This document shows, piece after piece, positions 25,218-36,755 of a stretch of DNA of 64,000 bases. Under the pieces are notes generated by a model, which worked only from the letters and a program-made list of their open reading frames with translations, did no database searches and was not told where the DNA came from. Source of the DNA: JBBQZO01 sp038207625. Lineage in GTDB: Bacteria; Pseudomonadota; Gammaproteobacteria; Burkholderiales; Burkholderiaceae_D. Position numbers and translations under genes: made by a program. Positions within the stretch are counted from its first letter, which is position 1. The number at the start of each line of letters is the position of its first letter. The stretch is taken from assembly GCA_038207625.1 (NCBI GenBank), contig JBBQZO010000024.1, forward strand, positions 35,265-99,264, in the 5' to 3' direction.

Positions 25218-25636
25218 TCAGGGCGCGGCCAGATCGTCCAAAATCGGGCAGTCGGGCCGCGCGTCGCCGTGACAGGCCGACACCAAGGCCTCGAGCGTGC
25301 GCCGCATCGCCGCCATCGCCTCGATGCGCTGATCTAACTCGACGATGTGGCGGCGCGCCAGCGCACGCACATCCTTGCTGGCGCGCCGGCGGTCCTGCCA
25401 CAGCGCCAGCAGATCACCGATCTGCTCGAGCGAAAAGCCCAGCGCGCGCGCCCGATGGATGAACTGCAGCGTGCGCACATCCTGTTCGGTGTACAGGCGG
25501 TAGTCGGACTCGGTGCGCAGGGCCGGGCCGGTCAGCCCGATCGCTTCGTAATGGCGGATCATCTTGGCCGACACGCCGGACGCCTTGGCCGCCTGGCCAA
25601 TGGTTAGCAGCGTCGGCTGAGGCACCGCGCCGGGCT

Positions 25637-25640
<4 letters not shown>
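25218..25640 (-). CDS. cueR: Cu(I)-responsive MerR-family regulator
   Basis: A 140-residue dimeric activator. The MerR helix-turn-helix starts at about residue 12 (LTIGQAAKASGVSAKMIRHYEAIGL). A long coiled-coil helix follows, then the C-terminal metal loop CHGDARPDCPIL, with Cys123 and Cys131 spaced as in E. coli CueR, which holds Cu+, Ag+ or Au+ between two thiolates. Its start overlaps the copA stop by 4 bases (ATGA), so cueR is the second gene of the copA operon. CueR-type operators with 19-bp promoter spacers precede copA (28085-28105) and copZ (28899-28919). Confidence 0.94.
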
Positions 25641-28048
<2,408 letters not shown>

Positions 28049-28084
28049 GGCAAGTCCTGTGGTAATGGTATGACGTCAGTCTCC

Positions 28085-28105
28085 ACCTTACCATGATGGG
28101 AAGGT
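28085..28105 (-). promoter_or_regulatory. CueR operator/promoter of copA
   Basis: The box ACCTTAC-N7-GGAAGGT has the MerR-family inverted-repeat layout. On the minus strand, TTGACC is followed after exactly 19 bases by GAGACT. The long 19-bp spacer is the hallmark of MerR-type promoters that need protein-driven DNA twisting. It overlaps the stop codon of the upstream gene at 28105. Confidence 0.85.
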
Positions 28106-28803
28106 CAAGCGCCGTCTTTTGCGCTGGTGCCGTGCGCGCCGGCGGGTCCGAACACGCAGCCGATCTGGTCGAGCGCATCGTCGATCGAATACGGCAACGC
28201 CTTTGCCAGCAAGTCCAGCAGCACCAGCGCATTGATTGCGCCGTCCTCCTCACCGACGCAGCGCAAGCGTCGCGCCATGGCCCCATTGACCCGGTGCAGC
28301 GCCTGATAGCTGGCCTTCAGCCCATCGAGCTGCCAGTCCGGCTGACCGCCCTGCTGCTGCACGAAGTACTGCGTCAGCAGATACATCGACGCGCTGCGAT
28401 AGATGGTTTCGTCTTCGGTGGCAAACGGAAGGTGGAAATTGGCCATTGGCTTGAGCACGTCCATGTGCGGACAGCCACTGTTGGCAGCCAGTAGCCCCAT
28501 CAGCGAACCGATGGCGCGCTGCACGGTGGTGCTTTTGCTGACGCTGCGCTCAGCCATCTCGACGTGCACCTCGACCTGGTCGTAGGAACGCAGCGCGCCC
28601 AGGCTGGCAAACAAGGGCACCAATTGCAACGCCAGCGGACAGTGCGGCGTGCGCTCGGGCGTCAACGGACAGTTCGGGCATTGGTGAAATGCCAGCCGGG
28701 TCCAGTCGGGCGCATCGGGCGGCGCCGGGGATGGCGCAGGCAGCGTGGAAATCGCGACCTCGGGTCCGTCGGCAAAACGAAAATGGTAGATCACCTGATT
28801 CAT
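28105..28803 (-). CDS. Unknown Cys-containing protein in the copper locus
   Basis: A 232-residue protein of unrecognised family, with no signal peptide. Residues about 39-57 contain CPNCPLTPERTPHCPLALQ, a Cys pair plus a third Cys. Further Cys lie in NSGCPHMD, RRLRCVGEED and DQIGCVFGP. The rest is mostly helical. It lies between copA and copZ on the copA strand, its 3' end overlapping the copA promoter, and is divergent from copZ whose CueR box starts about 95 bases upstream. A role in metal handling is possible from Cys content and position, but co-regulation is not shown by a box of its own. Confidence 0.68.
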   Translation of the reverse strand: MNQVIYHFRFADGPEVAISTLPAPSPAPPDAPDWTRLAFHQCPNCPLTPERTPHCPLALQLVPLFASLGALRSYDQVEVHVEMAERSVSKSTTVQRAIGSLMGLLAANSGCPHMDVLKPMANFHLPFATEDETIYRSASMYLLTQYFVQQQGGQPDWQLDGLKASYQALHRVNGAMARRLRCVGEEDGAINALVLLDLLAKALPYSIDDALDQIGCVFGPAGAHGTSAKDGA

Positions 28804-28898
28804 CGCATGTCCTTCAGCTATTCAGGTGGCCGTGTGCAGGTTTGCACATTGCCGTTGTCCAGTATAGGCCGAGCGCGCGCCTCGCAAAATAAGACTTG

Positions 28899-28919
28899 AC
28901 CTTGCCACCGTAGGAAGGT
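28899..28919 (+). promoter_or_regulatory. CueR operator/promoter of copZ
   Basis: The box ACCTTGC-N7-GGAAGGT matches the copA box in all but one of the 14 half-site bases. The promoter elements are TTGACC (28896-28901), a 19-base spacer and CATCAT (28921-28926). It lies 42 bases before the copZ ATG. The pair of matched boxes places copA and copZ in one CueR regulon. Confidence 0.85.
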
Positions 28920-28960
28920 GCATCATCAGTAGCGAGAAGTACACCAACCAGGAGCAGACC

Positions 28961-29158
28961 ATGAACACACTAACGATACCCGACATGAGTTGCGGCCATT
29001 GCGTCGCCGTAATCACCAGCACCGTCAAGGCGCTCGATCCAGCTGCGGCGCTCAGTTTCGACGTACCGGCGCGGCGCGTCGAACTTGACAGCAGCGTGCC
29101 GCTGAACGCCGTGTTGGCCGCGTTGGCGACGGCCGGCTATCCGGCCACCCCCGCCTGA
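28961..29158 (+). CDS. copZ: Copper chaperone, single HMA domain
   Basis: A 65-residue cytoplasmic metallochaperone made of one ferredoxin-like HMA domain. The metal site is MSCGHC with Cys11 and Cys14 in the first loop. It should carry Cu+ to the HMA domains of CopA or to CueR. An AGGAGC ribosome site precedes the ATG. A CueR box drives it, so it is induced by copper along with copA. It is shorter than average but complete for the fold. Confidence 0.92.
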   Translation: MNTLTIPDMSCGHCVAVITSTVKALDPAAALSFDVPARRVELDSSVPLNAVLAALATAGYPATPA

Positions 29159-29173
29159 TCGCGCACGGTCCGC

Positions 29174-30100
29174 TCAGGCCGGCGCGCCCAGGTCGAGCCC
29201 GGCCATGATGCTGGGCACCAGCACGCGCAGATGGTGCGCGAATGCATGCAGATGCTCGGCCTGTTCGCTTGTGCGCAACCAGCTCGCCTCAAACCCGAGC
29301 ATCACATCGGCGCCGCGCCGGTCTGTGATGGCATACGCCGACTGGGCGCCGGCGGCCAGCTTGGACTTTGGCAGGATCGCCGCGCCGATGCCCAGCGCAG
29401 CCCATTCGGCCAGCACCTGATAGCTCATCGCCTGGCCGGAATAGGCATGCAGCTTGCGCCGATGGCTGCGAAACAGCGCATGGGTAGCACGCGCCAGCCC
29501 GCAGGCGTCCGGCACCATCACGAAGGTTTCGGCGCAAATTTCATTGAACGCCACCGCGTGCACGCGCGCACCGTTCGGCCAGTGCGCACCACGCGGCAGA
29601 AACAGCAGCGCTTCGGCGTACAGGAAGGTCGACGTCCAGCGCCCCTTTTGTCCGTTGGCGACACCAAACACGACATCGAGCAAGCCCGCATCGAGCATGC
29701 CGTACAGCTGCGTCATATTCATCTCGCGCAGCACCACCTCGACATCGGGATGCTGCGAGCGAAACGGCTCGAGCATCAGCGCCAGCAGCTGCGAATTGAC
29801 CAGCGGCGAGGTACCGATGCGTATCAAGCGCGTATCCGGGCGCAGGTACGCTTGCGCTTGCTGCACCAGCGTCGCCTGGGCCGCCAGCACCTGCGCCAGG
29901 TAGGGCAGCAGATGCGCGCCAAACGGCGTCGGCGCGACCTTACGCGTGGTGCGCGCGAACAGCCGCTCGCCCAGCTCCTGTTCAAGCTGCGCGATGGCGT
30001 TCGACAGGGTTGGCTGGGTCACACAGCATGCGGTGGCTGCGGCCGTAAACGAGCCAGTGGCGGCGACGGCGCTGGCAAAGCGGAGTTGATTCAGATTCAT
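29174..30100 (-). CDS. LysR family transcriptional regulator
   Basis: A 308-residue regulator. The N-terminal winged helix (residues 1-60) reads MNLNQLRFASAVAATGSFTAAATACCVTQPTLSNAIAQLEQELGERLF, typical of LysR. The C-terminal periplasmic-binding-like domain (about 90-300) follows. ATG 30100 begins the canonical helix; the upstream extension of the frame is not used. It is divergent from a small gene at 30234, and the shared 133-base region with ATCTGAATCAATCGCAT probably holds its binding site. Ligand and further targets are unknown. Confidence 0.93.
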   Translation of the reverse strand: MNLNQLRFASAVAATGSFTAAATACCVTQPTLSNAIAQLEQELGERLFARTTRKVAPTPFGAHLLPYLAQVLAAQATLVQQAQAYLRPDTRLIRIGTSPLVNSQLLALMLEPFRSQHPDVEVVLREMNMTQLYGMLDAGLLDVVFGVANGQKGRWTSTFLYAEALLFLPRGAHWPNGARVHAVAFNEICAETFVMVPDACGLARATHALFRSHRRKLHAYSGQAMSYQVLAEWAALGIGAAILPKSKLAAGAQSAYAITDRRGADVMLGFEASWLRTSEQAEHLHAFAHHLRVLVPSIMAGLDLGAPA

Positions 30101-30233
30101 CGTCGATTTATAGCCTATCTGAATCAATCGCATGTAAAACGACAATTTCTCTATCAAACGCAAGATCGCTAGACTTGCTTCCAGTCGGCTGCTAAGCCGA
30201 CCACTTCCCCACTTACCAGCAAGGAGCAATTCG

Positions 30234-30515
30234 ATGGTCTATTTACAAATCAGCCTCAACATCGCCCAGCAAGATCGCCCGGCCGCAGCGGCCGTGTATG
30301 CCCGCTACAAGGATGCGTTCCTGAATCAGGCGCGCGGCGCCGCCTCCAAGGAACTGCTGATCCGCGCCGAGGACGTGCAGGTGCTGCACGGTTTCGACAG
30401 CGTGGACAACGCCACCAGCTATCTGGCCAGCGACCTGTTCAACCGCGACGTGGTCAGCGCACTCAAACCCTTGCTGCAAAGCGCGCCCGACGTGCGCATT
30501 TACGCCGCCAGTTAA
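30234..30515 (+). CDS. Small dimeric-barrel-like protein, divergent from LysR gene
   Basis: This 93-residue protein has alternating strand and helix segments (MVYLQISLNIAQQ, then a helical AAVYARYKDAFLNQA, then strands) and the size of antibiotic-biosynthesis-monooxygenase-like dimeric alpha/beta barrels. I cannot identify a catalytic residue. It begins 133 bases from the divergent LysR gene, the typical place for a LysR target. Ribosome site AAGGAG is 8 bases before the ATG. The gene is followed by a strong hairpin (30522-30550). Confidence 0.72.
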   Translation: MVYLQISLNIAQQDRPAAAAVYARYKDAFLNQARGAASKELLIRAEDVQVLHGFDSVDNATSYLASDLFNRDVVSALKPLLQSAPDVRIYAAS

Positions 30516-30521
30516 GCACCA

Positions 30522-30550
30522 GCGCGCAGCGCTTGCCGAGCGTTGCGCGC
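30522..30550. terminator. Hairpin between convergent genes (candidate bidirectional terminator)
   Basis: A 12-base stem, GCGCGCAGCGCT against AGCGTTGCGCGC with one G-T pair, encloses a 5-base loop. It lies in the 43-base gap between two convergent stops. There is no T tract, so termination would need a factor. Confidence 0.45.
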
Positions 30551-30558
30551 CGTCGCTA

Positions 30559-30882
30559 TCAGGTCCACAGGGTGATCTTGTTGCCATCCTTGTCGGTAAA
30601 TGCGCCCACGACGATCATGATGAAGTCGATCAACGTCCACAGGCCAAAGCCGCCCAGCGTCACCAGTTGCAAGATGCCGGTGCCGACCTTGCCGACATAG
30701 AAGCGGTGCACGCCCAGCACGCCGAGAAAAAAGCACAGCAACGCCGCCGGCAGGATGCGTTTATCGGTCGCGCCGGCCGGCGTCTGCAGCGCGCCGCAAC
30801 CGGGGCAAGCGGTGGCACTGGCATGCATCTGTTTTCCGCACGCGCGGCAAAATATCATGTTGGAGTTCACTTCAGTATTCAT
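30559..30882 (-). CDS. TM2-domain membrane protein with N-terminal zinc ribbon
   Basis: A 107-residue protein. Residues 12-33 hold a zinc-ribbon with two knuckles, CRACG and CPGCG. A TM2 domain follows: two membrane helices (about 43-60 and 68-92) with the conserved LGVHRFYVGK turn and a GxxGLWTLIDFIMI second helix. Such proteins occur widely in bacteria and their role is not known. ATG choice: a second Met eight codons later (30858) is possible, but the first keeps the usual length. Confidence 0.87.
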   Translation of the reverse strand: MNTEVNSNMIFCRACGKQMHASATACPGCGALQTPAGATDKRILPAALLCFFLGVLGVHRFYVGKVGTGILQLVTLGGFGLWTLIDFIMIVVGAFTDKDGNKITLWT

Positions 30883-31059
30883 TCAGGTGTCCTGTTGATG
30901 GCACTACGTGGGAACGGCACTGCGGCGATAGTATAGAGGCAAATTGGCATGTTTGACATCAAATACTGTGCGTGCAGGCCTGCCCAGGCTTGCCCTTGTG
31001 CGTTGCCAAGCCGCCAGACTGGCATCAAGTCTGCGCTTTTCACACTGTTAGCGGAGGAT

Positions 31060-31073
31060 TTGATGTCCATCAA
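31060..31073 (+). promoter_or_regulatory. FNR-type box upstream of phaC
   Basis: TTGATGTCCATCAA is a full match to the FNR/ANR consensus TTGAT-N4-ATCAA. If it acts at -41.5 the start of transcription would be near 31108, and TATTCT at 31095-31100 lies where the -10 should be. The ATG of phaC follows 57 bases after the box. Confidence 0.8.
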
Positions 31074-31130
31074 ATTTTTTCGCTAGCCCATTGTTATTCT
31101 GGTCAGATTCTCTCGCGACCGGGCCCCGTC

Positions 31131-32927
31131 ATGGACACGTCAAAACTATCTGCACCGGCCCGCACCGAGCGTCTGGCAAGCGCATGGCTGGGAGTGAATA
31201 ACCCCGAGCAATCCGAGCAACACTATCCGTCGGCCCAGCTCGATCTGGTGCTCAACGCATGGCTCGGTCGCGTCACTGGCAACATCTCGCCGGCCGCGCT
31301 GGCCAATGCCTATTTTGACTGGCTGACCCATTTGGCGCTGTCGCCCACCAAGCAGGCAAAGCTGATCCAGAAGGCGGCGCAGAAGGTGACGCGCTGGTCC
31401 CATTTCATGCTCGATGCAAGCTGCCACGATCACAGCGCGCAAGCGCCTTGCATCGTTCCTCTGCCGCAGGACAAGCGCTTCGACGCGCCCGCCTGGCAAC
31501 AATGGCCCTTCAATGCGCTCGCGCAGGGTTTCCTGCTCAACCAGCAGTGGTGGCACCGCGCCACCACTGGCATTCGCGGCGTGTCGCGCCACCACGAGGA
31601 CGTGGTCACGTTTACCACCCGCCAACTGCTCGACATGATGGCGCCGTCAAACTTCCTGCTGACCAATCCGGTCGTGCTGGAAGAAACCGTGCAGCGCAAT
31701 GGCGCCAACCTGATCGCCGGCGCCCAACGCGCGTACGCCGACTGGCTGCGTCAGTTCAGCGGCATCCGCGCGCCCCGCCACGAGGACTTCAAGGTCGGCG
31801 AGGCGGTCGCCGTGACGCCCGGCAAGGTGGTGTACCGCAACCGCCTGATCGAACTGATCCAATACACGCCCAGCACCCCCAGCGTGCACGCGCGCCCGCT
31901 GCTGTGCATCCCCGCCTGGATCATGAAGTACTACATTCTCGACCTGTCGCCACCCAATTCGCTGGTGCGCTACCTGGTCGGCAAAGGCCACACGGTATTC
32001 ATGATCTCGTGGAAAAACCCGGACGCCAACGACCGCGATCTGTCGATGGAGGACTACCGCAAGCTTGGCGTCATGGATGCGCTCGACGCCGTCACGCGCA
32101 TCACCGGCGCGCCGGACGTGAATGCACTGGGCTACTGCCTGGGCGGCACGCTGCTGTCGATCGCGGCGGCCAGCATGGCGCGCGACGGCGACCGCCGGCT
32201 GGCCAGCGTGACGCTGCTCGCCTCGCAAGTCGACTTCACCGAGCCGGGCGAGCTGTCGCTGTTCATCGACGAGAGCCAGATCAGCTTCCTCGAAGCGATC
32301 ATGTGGTACCAGGGCTATCTGAATACGCGCCAGATGGCCGGCGCCTTCCACCTGCTGCGCTCGCACGACCTGATCTGGTCGCGCCGCCTGAACCAGTACC
32401 TGCTCGGTCTGCCCGACCAGGAAACCGACCTGACGGCCTGGAACGCCGACGCCACGCGCATGCCTTACCGCATGCATTCGGACTACCTGCGCCAACTGTT
32501 CCTCAACAACGCGCTCGCCGCAGGGCGTTACCGCACCGACGGGCGCACCATCGGCCTGACCGACATCGAGGCCCCCATCTTCGCCGTCGGCACCCTCACT
32601 GACCATGTCGCGCCGTGGCGTTCTGTCTACAAAATCCATTTACTGACCGACACTGAGGTAACATTCCTGCTAACATCAGGAGGCCACAACGCGGGCGTGG
32701 TGTCGCCTCCTGGGCAACCGCGCCGCGCCTATCAGGTGGCACGCCATGCCCACGAGGATCCCTATGTTGACGCAGACACCTGGCAGCAAAGCGTGGCGCA
32801 GCAACAAGGTTCCTGGTGGCCCGAATGGGCGTCCTGGCTGGCTGGCCGTGCCGGCGAACTGGGCGCGCCGCCACCGATGGGCCCGGATCTGGGCGACGCG
32901 CCTGGCCTGTATGTGTTGCAGCGCTGA
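31131..32927 (+). CDS. phaC: Class I poly(3-hydroxyalkanoate) synthase
   Basis: This 598-residue enzyme joins 3-hydroxyacyl-CoA units into PHA at the granule surface. The N-terminal PhaC_N domain precedes an alpha/beta-hydrolase core with the synthase box GYCLGG. The catalytic Cys336, Asp491 (LTDHVAPW) and His519 (GGHNAG) are all present, with Asp-His spacing of 28 as in the Cupriavidus enzyme. ATG 31131 was chosen; the frame is open upstream but the FNR box and promoter lie there. No phaA, phaB or phasin gene is adjacent. A diguanylate cyclase follows after 54 bases and an Mg2+ ATPase after that, so the three may share transcripts. Confidence 0.93.
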   Translation: MDTSKLSAPARTERLASAWLGVNNPEQSEQHYPSAQLDLVLNAWLGRVTGNISPAALANAYFDWLTHLALSPTKQAKLIQKAAQKVTRWSHFMLDASCHDHSAQAPCIVPLPQDKRFDAPAWQQWPFNALAQGFLLNQQWWHRATTGIRGVSRHHEDVVTFTTRQLLDMMAPSNFLLTNPVVLEETVQRNGANLIAGAQRAYADWLRQFSGIRAPRHEDFKVGEAVAVTPGKVVYRNRLIELIQYTPSTPSVHARPLLCIPAWIMKYYILDLSPPNSLVRYLVGKGHTVFMISWKNPDANDRDLSMEDYRKLGVMDALDAVTRITGAPDVNALGYCLGGTLLSIAAASMARDGDRRLASVTLLASQVDFTEPGELSLFIDESQISFLEAIMWYQGYLNTRQMAGAFHLLRSHDLIWSRRLNQYLLGLPDQETDLTAWNADATRMPYRMHSDYLRQLFLNNALAAGRYRTDGRTIGLTDIEAPIFAVGTLTDHVAPWRSVYKIHLLTDTEVTFLLTSGGHNAGVVSPPGQPRRAYQVARHAHEDPYVDADTWQQSVAQQQGSWWPEWASWLAGRAGELGAPPPMGPDLGDAPGLYVLQR

Positions 32928-32981
32928 CGGCGACGCGCGTCCCACCCGGACGCACGCTCGATTTAATAGGTCAAGGCTAGC

Positions 32982-34109
32982 ATGACGATGTTCGATTTCT
33001 CCAGCCTGCGCGCACTGCCAGAACCTGCGGCACACGAGCTGAGCAAACAGCACGACGCCGAACTGCAGCACCTGCTCCCCTTGCTTGGTCCGGTGTTCGG
33101 CCTGGTGGTGCTGCTGTTCGGCGCGTGGGACTATTGGATCGATGCGTCGCACGCCTGGCTGACCGTGCCGCTGCGCGCCCTGTGCGTGCTGATCGGTTCG
33201 CTCGCCTACATGCCTAATCGCCTCAACTGGAGCGTCGCCCAGCGTTGCGTCTACGTCTACCTAACCCATGTCACGCCGATCATCGTTTCGCAATTCCTGC
33301 TCAAGGACGGTTTTCTGTACGGTCTGCCCGGCATCACGGCCAGCGTCTTCACGGTCGCACTGCTCACGTTGAGCCTGCGCACCTTTCTGCTGATCCTGAG
33401 CCTGCCGACGCTGCTGCTGGTGGTGCTCAGCGCGCTGGCGACGCCATTACTGGGCTTTATTAATATCGTCATGCTGTACCTGTTTACGGTGGGGATGGCC
33501 GGCATCGCGCTGCTGGTGGTGCGCTCGTTCCGCCAGAAGGCCTATCTGTTCGAGCGCGAACTGCTGCACATGTCGCACCACGACAGCCTGACCGGCGCCT
33601 ACAACCGCGGCTACCTGACCGAACTGGCCGAGCGCGAGATCGCGCTGGCGCGCCGGCACGGGCGCGCGTTGGCCGTGGCGATGCTCGACATCGACCACTT
33701 CAAGCACGTCAACGACAACCACGGTCATGCGATCGGCGACCTGGTGATCCAGCAACTGGCCCACACCTGCGCCGATACGCTGCGCGTGATCGACCATTTC
33801 GGGCGCATCGGCGGCGAGGAATTCGTCTGCGTGCTGCCTGAAACGGAGCAGGACGAGGCCTTGCAATGCGCCGAACGCCTGCGCCTGTGTCTGGCCGCAT
33901 TACAGGTGCCGACGCCGCAAGGGCCGCTGCAATTTACCGTCAGTATCGGCGTAGCGGTATTGCAGCCGCACCACGCCAACTGGAGCGCCCTGCTCAAGGA
34001 TGCCGATGCGGCCCTGTACCGCGCCAAAAACTCGGGGCGCAACCGGGTCGTGCTGGCCGGCCGCGACGACACCATCGTGGCCATTCCGGCTGCCACCGCC
34101 CCCCATTAG
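32982..34109 (+). CDS. Membrane-bound diguanylate cyclase (GGDEF)
   Basis: A 375-residue enzyme that makes c-di-GMP from two GTP. The N-terminal half (about residues 20-185) has five or six membrane helices and no recognised sensor family (MASE-like at best). The GGDEF domain (about 205-360) has the active-site motif GGEEF at 277-281 and the inhibitory site RVID at 268-271, spaced five residues before it, so product inhibition is expected. There is no EAL domain. It begins 54 bases after phaC and ends 12 bases before mgtA, so it sits inside a possible operon. Confidence 0.94.
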   Translation: MTMFDFSSLRALPEPAAHELSKQHDAELQHLLPLLGPVFGLVVLLFGAWDYWIDASHAWLTVPLRALCVLIGSLAYMPNRLNWSVAQRCVYVYLTHVTPIIVSQFLLKDGFLYGLPGITASVFTVALLTLSLRTFLLILSLPTLLLVVLSALATPLLGFINIVMLYLFTVGMAGIALLVVRSFRQKAYLFERELLHMSHHDSLTGAYNRGYLTELAEREIALARRHGRALAVAMLDIDHFKHVNDNHGHAIGDLVIQQLAHTCADTLRVIDHFGRIGGEEFVCVLPETEQDEALQCAERLRLCLAALQVPTPQGPLQFTVSIGVAVLQPHHANWSALLKDADAALYRAKNSGRNRVVLAGRDDTIVAIPAATAPH

Positions 34110-34121
34110 AAAGCCACCTCG

Positions 34122-36755
34122 ATGCCAGAATCCCCTGCCGGCGCGCGCGCCCGTGACGTTGGCGCGTGCGAACCGGCCAGCGACGCCGCCTTGCGCGCCA
34201 GCGCCGTCCAGCGCGCCGACGCGCTGCTGACGCAACTGGGCAGCAGCGCGCAAGGCCTGAACGCGACAGAGGCAGCGGCCCGTCTCAAACGCAGCGGCCC
34301 GAACACGCTCGCTCACCAGGCCAGTCGGGGTGCGCTGCGCCACTTCCTCGGTTTGCTGGCCGCTCCGCTGTCGCTGCTGCTGTTGGTGCTGGCGGTGATC
34401 AACTTCCTGATCGGCGAAGTGTGGGCCGGCAGCGTGATTGCCGCCATGGTGCTGTTGTCGACGCTGCTGTCATTTGTACAGGAATATCGCTCGGATCGGG
34501 CCGCCGAACGCCTGCGTGCGATGGTCGGCACCACCGCAACGGTGCTGCGCGCGCGCGCCGACGGCGGCGCCAGCGACAAGCTCGAACTGGCGCTGGCTGC
34601 GCTGGTGCCCGGCGACATCGTCATGCTGTCGGTGGGCACGCTGGTGCCGGCCGACCTGCGCATCCTGGCCAGCCGCGACCTGTTTCTGAGCCAGTCGGCG
34701 TTGACGGGCGAATCGATGCCGGTCGAGAAATTCGCGCTGCCCAACCAGGGCGACTGCGCTAGCGTGCTCGACCTCGACAACATCGCCTTCATGGGCACCA
34801 ACGTCATCAGCGGCACGGCCAGCGCGGTGGTGCTGGCCACCGGTGCCCGCACCGCTTTCGGTCACATCGCGGCCGACCTGAGCGGGCAACGCGCACCGAC
34901 CAGCTTTGACCGGGGCATCAACAAGTTCATCGGCCTGATGCTGCGCGCGATGCTGGTGATGGTGCCGCTGGTGTTGCTGGCCAACGGTCTGGGCAAAGGC
35001 GACTGGCTGCAGGCGCTGCTGTTTGCGGTAGCGGTGGCGGTGGGACTGGCGCCCGAGATGCTGCCGATGATCATCACGATCAACCTGGCCAAGGGCGCGC
35101 TGGCGATGGCCGACAAAAAGGTCGTCGTCAAACGCCTGAACGCAATCCAGAATTTCGGTGCGATGGACATCCTGTGCACCGACAAGACCGGCACGCTGAC
35201 CCAGGACAAGGTGATCCTGGAAAAGCATGTCGACATCGACGGCAAGGACTCGGCCAAGGTGACCGAGTACGCCTACCTGAACAGCTTCCACCAGACCGGT
35301 TTGAAAAATCTGCTCGACGTGGCGATTCTGAAATACGTCGATGTGCATGACAAGCTGCAGGCCGACACCGAGTTCACCAAGGTCGACGAGATTCCGTTCG
35401 ACTTCCAGCGCCGGCGCATGTCGGTCATCGTCGCGCGGCGCGACGGCAGCCGCATACTGATCTGCAAGGGCGCGGTCGAGGAGGTGCTGGCCGTGTGCAG
35501 CCGTGCCGAGCAAGGCGGCCAACTGGTGCCGCTGGCCGCCGAACATGGCGCGCAACTAGGCCGCGTGGTGCAGGACTTGAACGACGACGGCTTTCGGGTG
35601 ATCGCCGTGGCGTGCCGCGAACTGGCGCCCGGCGCGCAGAATTTCGACAGTCTGACCGAAAGCGATCTGGTGCTGGTGGGCTACATCGCCTTCCTCGATC
35701 CGCCCAAGGACAGCGCCGGCGAAGCACTGCGCGCGCTCAAGCGCTACGGCGTGGCCGTCAAGGTACTCACGGGCGACAACGCGGCGGTGGCGCGCTGCGT
35801 GTGCCGCCATGTCGGCCTGCCCAGCGAGCAGGTGATGCTGGGCAGCGAGATCGATGAGCTCGACCAGTCCCAACTGGCCGAGCGCGCCGAGGCCACCACC
35901 ATCTTCGCCAAATTGGCGCCGCAGCAAAAAGCGCGCGTGATCCGCGCGCTGCAAAGCCGCGCCCATGTGGTCGGCTATCTGGGTGACGGCATCAACGACG
36001 GCGCCGCGCTGAAGGCGGCCGACGTGGGCATCTCGGTCGATAGCGCGGTCGACATCGCCAAAGAATCGGCCGACATCATTCTTCTCAAGAAAAGCCTGAT
36101 GGCGCTCAAGGAGGGCGTCGTCGAGGGACGCAAGGTGTTCGGCAACATCAGCAAATACTTGCGCATGAGCGCCAGTTCGAACTTCGGCAATATGCTCAGC
36201 ATGCTCGGCGCCAGCTTGCTGCTGCCGTTCCTGCCGATGGCGCCGGTGCAGATTCTGCTCAACAACCTGCTGTACGATTTCTCCCAGACCACGTTGGCGA
36301 CCGACCATGTGGACGCCGACTACATCTTGCTGCCGCGCCGCTGGGACATCGCCAACATCGGACGCACGATGCTCGTGTTCGGGCCGCTCAGCGCGCTGTT
36401 CGACTACCTGACGTTTGCCGTGCTGTGGTTCGGCCTGGGCGCGGCGCAGCAGCCGCGCATGTTTCAGACCGGCTGGTTTCTCGAATCGCTGCTGTCGCAG
36501 ACGCTGGTGGTGCACGTTTTCCGCACCGGCAAGATCCCCTTCGTGCAAAGCCGTGCCAGCACGCCCTTGCTGATCACCACCGGCGCGATCTGCTTGCTGG
36601 GCCTGTGGCTGCCCAGCTCGCCATTTGGCGCCGCGCTCGGCTTTGCGCCCATGCCGGCGCTGTTCTGGCTGGCCCTGCCCGTGATTTTGGCAGGCTACCT
36701 CGGCCTGACCCAATTATTGAAGACGGGACTGATTCGACGCTTCGGCCTGAACTAG
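34122..36755 (+). CDS. mgtA: Magnesium-translocating P-type ATPase
   Basis: An 877-residue P3B ATPase that imports Mg2+ across the inner membrane. It begins with a cation-ATPase N-terminal domain. The phosphorylated Asp354 is in CTDKTGTLTQDKVIL, TGES is present in the actuator (ALTGESMPVEKFAL), and the hinge has GDGINDGAALKAADVGISVDSAVDIAKESADIILL, matching MgtA/MgtB. About ten membrane helices. It starts 12 bases after the diguanylate cyclase stop, so translation may be coupled. No MgtA-type leader riboswitch is possible in such a short gap. Confidence 0.94.
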   Translation: MPESPAGARARDVGACEPASDAALRASAVQRADALLTQLGSSAQGLNATEAAARLKRSGPNTLAHQASRGALRHFLGLLAAPLSLLLLVLAVINFLIGEVWAGSVIAAMVLLSTLLSFVQEYRSDRAAERLRAMVGTTATVLRARADGGASDKLELALAALVPGDIVMLSVGTLVPADLRILASRDLFLSQSALTGESMPVEKFALPNQGDCASVLDLDNIAFMGTNVISGTASAVVLATGARTAFGHIAADLSGQRAPTSFDRGINKFIGLMLRAMLVMVPLVLLANGLGKGDWLQALLFAVAVAVGLAPEMLPMIITINLAKGALAMADKKVVVKRLNAIQNFGAMDILCTDKTGTLTQDKVILEKHVDIDGKDSAKVTEYAYLNSFHQTGLKNLLDVAILKYVDVHDKLQADTEFTKVDEIPFDFQRRRMSVIVARRDGSRILICKGAVEEVLAVCSRAEQGGQLVPLAAEHGAQLGRVVQDLNDDGFRVIAVACRELAPGAQNFDSLTESDLVLVGYIAFLDPPKDSAGEALRALKRYGVAVKVLTGDNAAVARCVCRHVGLPSEQVMLGSEIDELDQSQLAERAEATTIFAKLAPQQKARVIRALQSRAHVVGYLGDGINDGAALKAADVGISVDSAVDIAKESADIILLKKSLMALKEGVVEGRKVFGNISKYLRMSASSNFGNMLSMLGASLLLPFLPMAPVQILLNNLLYDFSQTTLATDHVDADYILLPRRWDIANIGRTMLVFGPLSALFDYLTFAVLWFGLGAAQQPRMFQTGWFLESLLSQTLVVHVFRTGKIPFVQSRASTPLLITTGAICLLGLWLPSSPFGAALGFAPMPALFWLALPVILAGYLGLTQLLKTGLIRRFGLN

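Noticed and set aside
30952..30963. TTTGACATCAAA near the phaC upstream region as a second FNR box
   Set aside because: Only two bases separate the half-sites, so it does not have the N4 spacing of FNR sites; it was left unannotated.
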